A stretch of DNA of 9,712 nt from Promethearchaeia archaeon. GTDB lineage: Archaea > Asgardarchaeota > Lokiarchaeia > Sigyniarchaeales > SOKP01. Of the stretch, positions 6,220 to 9,712 are shown in pieces. The notes under the pieces were generated by a model, which made no database searches, was not told the origin of the DNA, and saw nothing but the letters and a program-made list of their open reading frames with translations. The stretch spans positions 1 through 9,712 of the forward strand of contig JAHQWS010000043.1 in the NCBI GenBank assembly GCA_029856295.1. The letters run 5' to 3'. Position 1 is the stretch's first letter. Every line of letters begins with the position of its first letter. The translations under genes were made by a program, and so were the position numbers.

Positions 6220-7362
6220 ATGACAGAGAATCAAGATCGTACATGGAAAGAATTATTACAAGAGTTCATAAAAGGTATTGATAAGGCTATTGAAGAATTA
6301 GAAAAAAGGGATGTTGAGAACATACCAGGTGCCAAACAAGCATTATTAAAACGATTAAATAACATGAAACTTCATTTTCCCAACAATGATGGAGAAATTT
6401 TCATTAGGGCAATTAACGACAAAATACAAAATGCCTTCTTTCCTGATACTCAAGATTTTATAGAGGCTTTCGAAAAAATATTAAAATCTAGAACTCATGA
6501 GCAAGATTTTATCATAAATGAACTATTAAACGGATTTGTTACTTCTAAAGCAAAGGCAATTGCTCTAGGAACACAAGGTCCTGTAATAGATCGAATGGTT
6601 GAGGCGTTTACTAAGCGAAATGATTTTCATATTGTTGATCATCAATTTTTTGCAATGTTTGGAGATCCAAATAAGCCACGAAGCTATATTAAGAAGCAAT
6701 TGGAAGAACTTGTGAATATGTTTGGATTAATCTCAAAAGAGCTCGTGGTTGAAAAAGATAAAAGAACAAGTGAAAGAAAAATTTACACATTTTACACTTT
6801 TCCTGATGGTATTTTAAAAATTTTAGAAGAAAAATATATCATAATTGATGAAGATCTTGGACATGCTTATGTTTCGGAGGAATTTGACAGGACGGTATTT
6901 ATTTGCATGTTTTTAGCAAATATCACCATTAATAGAGATAATCTTGAAAGAATTGGAGGCTCTTATACTGTCAATGGAATATGTGCAATATTTGCCCTAG
7001 TATTACTTTTAAGTTTTATGCCAAAGCTTTCTGTTGATGAGAAGAATCCCATTTTAAGAGACCCAACTTTTAATGAACAAAATATGAGCGTTATCCCTAA
7101 ATCTTGGATGATGAAACAGGTATTAGAACCTTTGTTTGAGCCTCTTATTAAAGTTGTTGCCTATAGACTTGGTGGTGGCCTATGGTACTCAAAAATTATT
7201 GATAGTGAAATTAATAAAAAAATTCACGCGCAAATCCGTTTCCTCCTCAAAGATGTGAACAAGTGGGTGCTTGGCCAGCTAGTGCGTGTTGAAGTACCTA
7301 TTTTCATTAGTATAGCGAATATATTTACAGAAATTACTGTAGGAACAGATTCTCAAGAATAA
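6220..7362 (+). CDS. Winged-helix-containing protein of the AAA cluster
   Basis: The 380-residue product has a helical N-terminus (1-115). It then has a region (about 120-200) that reads as a winged helix: helices around 124-147, a recognition-helix-like SYIKKQLEELVNMFGLI (155-171), and a basic wing KDKRTSERKIYTFYTF (179-194). Winged helices bind DNA or act as protein interaction modules. The second half is helical, with a hydrophobic stretch at 251-267 (VNGICAIFALVLLLSFM). That stretch could be a single membrane span but is short and may be a buried core helix. The ATG at 6220 follows a GGTGA ribosome binding site (6212-6216), three bases away. The gene begins 20 bases after the zinc-ribbon gene and ends 11 bases before the next. 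No specific family is recognised, and calling it a transcription regulator would be premature. Confidence 0.8.
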   Translation: MTENQDRTWKELLQEFIKGIDKAIEELEKRDVENIPGAKQALLKRLNNMKLHFPNNDGEIFIRAINDKIQNAFFPDTQDFIEAFEKILKSRTHEQDFIINELLNGFVTSKAKAIALGTQGPVIDRMVEAFTKRNDFHIVDHQFFAMFGDPNKPRSYIKKQLEELVNMFGLISKELVVEKDKRTSERKIYTFYTFPDGILKILEEKYIIIDEDLGHAYVSEEFDRTVFICMFLANITINRDNLERIGGSYTVNGICAIFALVLLLSFMPKLSVDEKNPILRDPTFNEQNMSVIPKSWMMKQVLEPLFEPLIKVVAYRLGGGLWYSKIIDSEINKKIHAQIRFLLKDVNKWVLGQLVRVEVPIFISIANIFTEITVGTDSQE

Positions 7363-7373
7363 TAATATTAGAT

Positions 7374-8636
7374 GTGTTAAATATGAGCAGCAGACGAGAG
7401 AAATGGACTGATATATTGCCAAGGTATATGACGTTTATTAGTCATATGAGGCCTATTCTTAGAGAAACTAGAAGAATTATAATGAATTTAGATGCCGACT
7501 TACTATTAGATACAGAAGTATTAGATAAAATTCGGCAAGAAGAAGAAAAAAGAAATATTCGGAAAGTTAGGGCACTTTCGGAATTTTCTGCTATGTATAG
7601 GTCGAATGTGTACGAGATAATCAAAGATTTTATTATCAAATACCGCGATAAAATTCCCATCATAGATATTAAAGATTACATAGTAGATTTTCTTCATGAA
7701 TCTATAGACGCGTTAAGTATTTTACAAAATATTACGAATCCTGATGAAAGAAATTTGGAAAATACATATTTATATCGTTTAGCCAAATTTATTGAAGAAA
7801 TAATCTTTTCAAGAGGAAATAATATTAAACATATCTATGAAAAATTATTAGATCATACTCCGAAATTTTATGAATGTCAGCGGCATCTATTGATGCCTCA
7901 TACTTATTATCGCGAAAAAATCGAGAATCCTGATTTTTTTATGATTCCTGGAATATCACCAAAAGTGTACCAAATTATCAACAATATAACTTCACTTTAC
8001 AATTTAGATCCTAACTTTGGAAATTTCCCTGAAAAAGACAACTATGAAATTCCTATGATTATAACGAATGAAGTATTCCTACCATATATTGATTCAATCG
8101 CGAATGCGGAGGAAGAAGCTATTGAAAATATTGCAGAACGTATAGGGTTTCGTATTTTGGATGGAATTTTTTTGGCTCCACAAAAGAATACGGTTGAAAT
8201 TTTCTTGAAGCATAATTTTTTACGTGAAAATAAACAATCTGATGGTACTATAAGGCTTATACCTCAATTTAGCAATGAAACTTTGATTCTATATTATTTA
8301 GCTTTTGCTTCATTAAGGCGGGGATTTTTATCGAAGGAATTAATAAATTGGATTTCCATGAATTTTGCATTTTTAGCGTACATGGGAATATTAAAATGGA
8401 AATTGAGCGATGAAAACATTTTTTATGCAATCTTTAAAGATTTACAAACAAATGAAAAAGTTTTGCCCTATTTGATGAAATTAATTTGCTTTCCTAATTA
8501 TCTTGGATTAGACAAGATGAAAATCCGAGATTCAGTCCAGTATAGGAAAGAAATTTTTAATTTCATTGGCAGCCAAATTGACAATTTAAAAGACTTTATA
8601 GAAGAAATTGCAATTTACTGCAAAACAATTAGATGA
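7374..8636 (+). CDS. Uncharacterised helical protein, fourth gene of the AAA cluster
   Basis: I do not recognise this 420-residue protein. It is rich in helices. It opens with a basic SSRREKW, then an amphipathic region to about 110 containing a charged coiled-coil segment (RQEEEKRNIRKVRALSEF). The middle has aromatic/Pro-containing loops, and the C-terminal part is helical and hydrophobic (LILYYLAFASL near 304-314; FAFLAYMGILKW downstream). A stretch at 272-314 has a pattern loosely like residues 197-235 of the preceding gene's product, so the two may be distant relatives. The longest frame begins with GTG at 7374, 11 bases after the previous stop. An ATG three codons later (7383) is equally possible, since neither has a clear ribosome binding site. 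The tight spacing argues for one transcript with the neighbours. Confidence 0.75.
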   Translation: MLNMSSRREKWTDILPRYMTFISHMRPILRETRRIIMNLDADLLLDTEVLDKIRQEEEKRNIRKVRALSEFSAMYRSNVYEIIKDFIIKYRDKIPIIDIKDYIVDFLHESIDALSILQNITNPDERNLENTYLYRLAKFIEEIIFSRGNNIKHIYEKLLDHTPKFYECQRHLLMPHTYYREKIENPDFFMIPGISPKVYQIINNITSLYNLDPNFGNFPEKDNYEIPMIITNEVFLPYIDSIANAEEEAIENIAERIGFRILDGIFLAPQKNTVEIFLKHNFLRENKQSDGTIRLIPQFSNETLILYYLAFASLRRGFLSKELINWISMNFAFLAYMGILKWKLSDENIFYAIFKDLQTNEKVLPYLMKLICFPNYLGLDKMKIRDSVQYRKEIFNFIGSQIDNLKDFIEEIAIYCKTIR

Positions 8637-8683
8637 AAAAAAGAATAAATAAATAATCCAATAAAAGGAAGAAATGATAAAAA

Positions 8684-9712
8684 ATGAGTAATTCGAATGA
8701 TGAAAAAGAATTGAAAATTACTTATACAGATGATGTGATTAAGGAACGTCTTAGTAAATATGGTGCGGTATATTTACCTTCAGACATAAAAGAATCTGTT
8801 GACGATATTATCGGAAATGAAGTTAAAAAAGAGATTTTAGATGATTTTTTTAAAGCCTTGATGAAATATGAGGAATTTACCGAACAATTAAAAAATTCAA
8901 AATTAACTCCAAATTTGACTGTTCTACTATATGGGCCTCCGGGAACAGGAAAAACTTCTCTAATAAGAGGGTTTGCAAAAAAATATACTATACCAATTTG
9001 TATTGTAGAAGCCGATAGACTTGTATCCCCCTTATTAGGTGATACTATTAAAAACATTAGAGGTGTTGTTGAATTAGCTGCGGATATCGCCAAAGACAGA
9101 GGCGCATTTGTCCTTTTTTTTGATGAAATCGATGCTATTGGCTCTGAAAGATCTAACATCCATGAAGTAGGAGAAATTAAACGAGCCGTTATTTCATTTT
9201 TGCAAGTTATTGATAGAGTAAATTATGAGGGATTACCTCTGGCAATTTTTGGTGCCACTAATCATCAACATCAATTAGATTCAGCAATATGGCGCCGTTT
9301 TACATTCCATCTACATTTTGATTTTCCGGATTATACCTTAAGGAAAAAAATTATTGAATCTTTTATCAATAAAATTAAAAATGCCAAAATTGGGGTTGAC
9401 GATTCGATTTTTAACAAATTAAATGATGAGTATGGAATAATTCAAAACATTTCAAGAGATTTAGAAACCAATTTAGGACATAAATTATCTGAGTTTGATG
9501 GTAATACTTTGCGAAATGAAATTAATAAAAAACTTAAGACAGGAGGGTTATTAAAATTAACATATGGGTATTCTGGCTCTGATATAGAAAGAGGAATTAG
9601 AGTAGCTTTATTTAAAGTTATGCATACTGAGCTTTTAACTTACGATGTATTTTATAGCTCGTTAGAACTTGTCGGTGGAACAGCCATCCATGTTGAAAGG
9701 CAAGATATATTA
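8684..9712 (+). CDS. AAA+ ATPase, single domain, cut by the right edge
   Basis: The frame from ATG at 8684 is open to the last base: 343 codons and no stop, so the C-terminus is missing. The AAA+ motifs are in order: Walker A GPPGTGKT (84-91), Walker B VLFFDEID with D147-E148, sensor 1 ATN with N193, a WRRF arginine-finger region (R204-R205), and a sensor 2 motif YSGSDIE (296-302). The pore-loop position reads PLLGDT (116-121), with leucine where many remodelling AAA proteins have an aromatic residue. About 80 residues precede the Walker A; there is no recognisable MIT domain, so this is not a standard Vps4. The segment between sensor 1 and sensor 2 is longer than usual, with a helical insert near 225-290. 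The catalytic residues are intact, so it should hydrolyse ATP. The likely role is remodelling or unfolding a partner encoded by the cluster. A GGAAG ribosome binding site lies 12 bases upstream. Confidence 0.92.
   Translation, partial: MSNSNDEKELKITYTDDVIKERLSKYGAVYLPSDIKESVDDIIGNEVKKEILDDFFKALMKYEEFTEQLKNSKLTPNLTVLLYGPPGTGKTSLIRGFAKKYTIPICIVEADRLVSPLLGDTIKNIRGVVELAADIAKDRGAFVLFFDEIDAIGSERSNIHEVGEIKRAVISFLQVIDRVNYEGLPLAIFGATNHQHQLDSAIWRRFTFHLHFDFPDYTLRKKIIESFINKIKNAKIGVDDSIFNKLNDEYGIIQNISRDLETNLGHKLSEFDGNTLRNEINKKLKTGGLLKLTYGYSGSDIERGIRVALFKVMHTELLTYDVFYSSLELVGGTAIHVERQDIL

Noticed and set aside
8674..8691. Five-residue frame (MIKNE) overlapping the start of the AAA ATPase gene
   Set aside because: It could be a leader coupling translation, but GGAAG is only two bases away from this ATG and such frames arise by chance in A-rich DNA.
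8722..9159. Minus-strand frame of 145 codons opposite the AAA ATPase
   Set aside because: It is antisense to the Walker A and B regions of a clear ATPase and shows no protein-like features of its own.
8684..9712. Vps4 of the ESCRT system
   Set aside because: The N-terminus is not a recognisable MIT domain, the pore loop differs, and no ESCRT-III gene is nearby in the window.
1..9712. CRISPR array, rRNA or insertion sequence
   Set aside because: No regularly spaced direct repeats with unique spacers, no conserved rRNA blocks and no transposase were seen on either strand.

Overview
The window is AT-rich, gene-dense DNA that most resembles an Asgard (Promethearchaeota, Lokiarchaeia-like) archaeon. 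Three things support this. There is an Elf1/ELOF1-type transcription elongation factor of archaeal/eukaryotic type. TATA-like boxes lie about 25 bases upstream of likely starts. The proteins have a 'eukaryote-like' flavour: a long helical protein resembling the Vps5/BAR fold, and a proline-rich coiled-coil protein. The lineage is an inference; no rRNA or other phylogenetic marker is present.

Layout. Bases 1-1170 hold two plus-strand genes: a 207-residue helical protein with a possible BAR-like C-terminus, and a small protein made of a coiled coil, a GGPP-repeat linker and a basic C-terminal helix. The reading frame of the second runs upstream of its first ATG, and its best start appears to be a non-canonical ATA preceded by a GGTGAT ribosome binding site. 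Bases 1419-3155 encode a 578-residue protein I do not recognise, which may be leaderless with a TTG start. It ends at two hairpins followed by nine T. On the minus strand (3896-3315) is the Elf1 homologue, with a C-terminal extension of about 115 residues. Elf1 is convergent with the gene to its left and divergent from the operon to its right. The shared 201-base intergenic region (3897-4097) carries two AAAAATTTTT blocks exactly 30 bases apart and a 13-base inverted repeat.

Bases 4098-9712 form a tight plus-strand cluster of five genes: a helical/coiled-coil protein, a tandemly duplicated zinc-ribbon protein, a winged-helix-containing protein, a large helical protein, and a single-domain AAA+ ATPase that runs off the right edge. 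The first two genes overlap by one base (TAGTG). The other gaps are 20, 11 and 47 bases. Only the AAA+ domain, the zinc ribbons and a winged helix are recognisable. The conserved order and spacing suggest one complex, with the ATPase as motor or remodeller and the zinc-ribbon and winged-helix proteins as nucleic-acid or protein adaptors. This five-gene unit is the best candidate for an undescribed system here. Its biological role cannot be read from the sequence.
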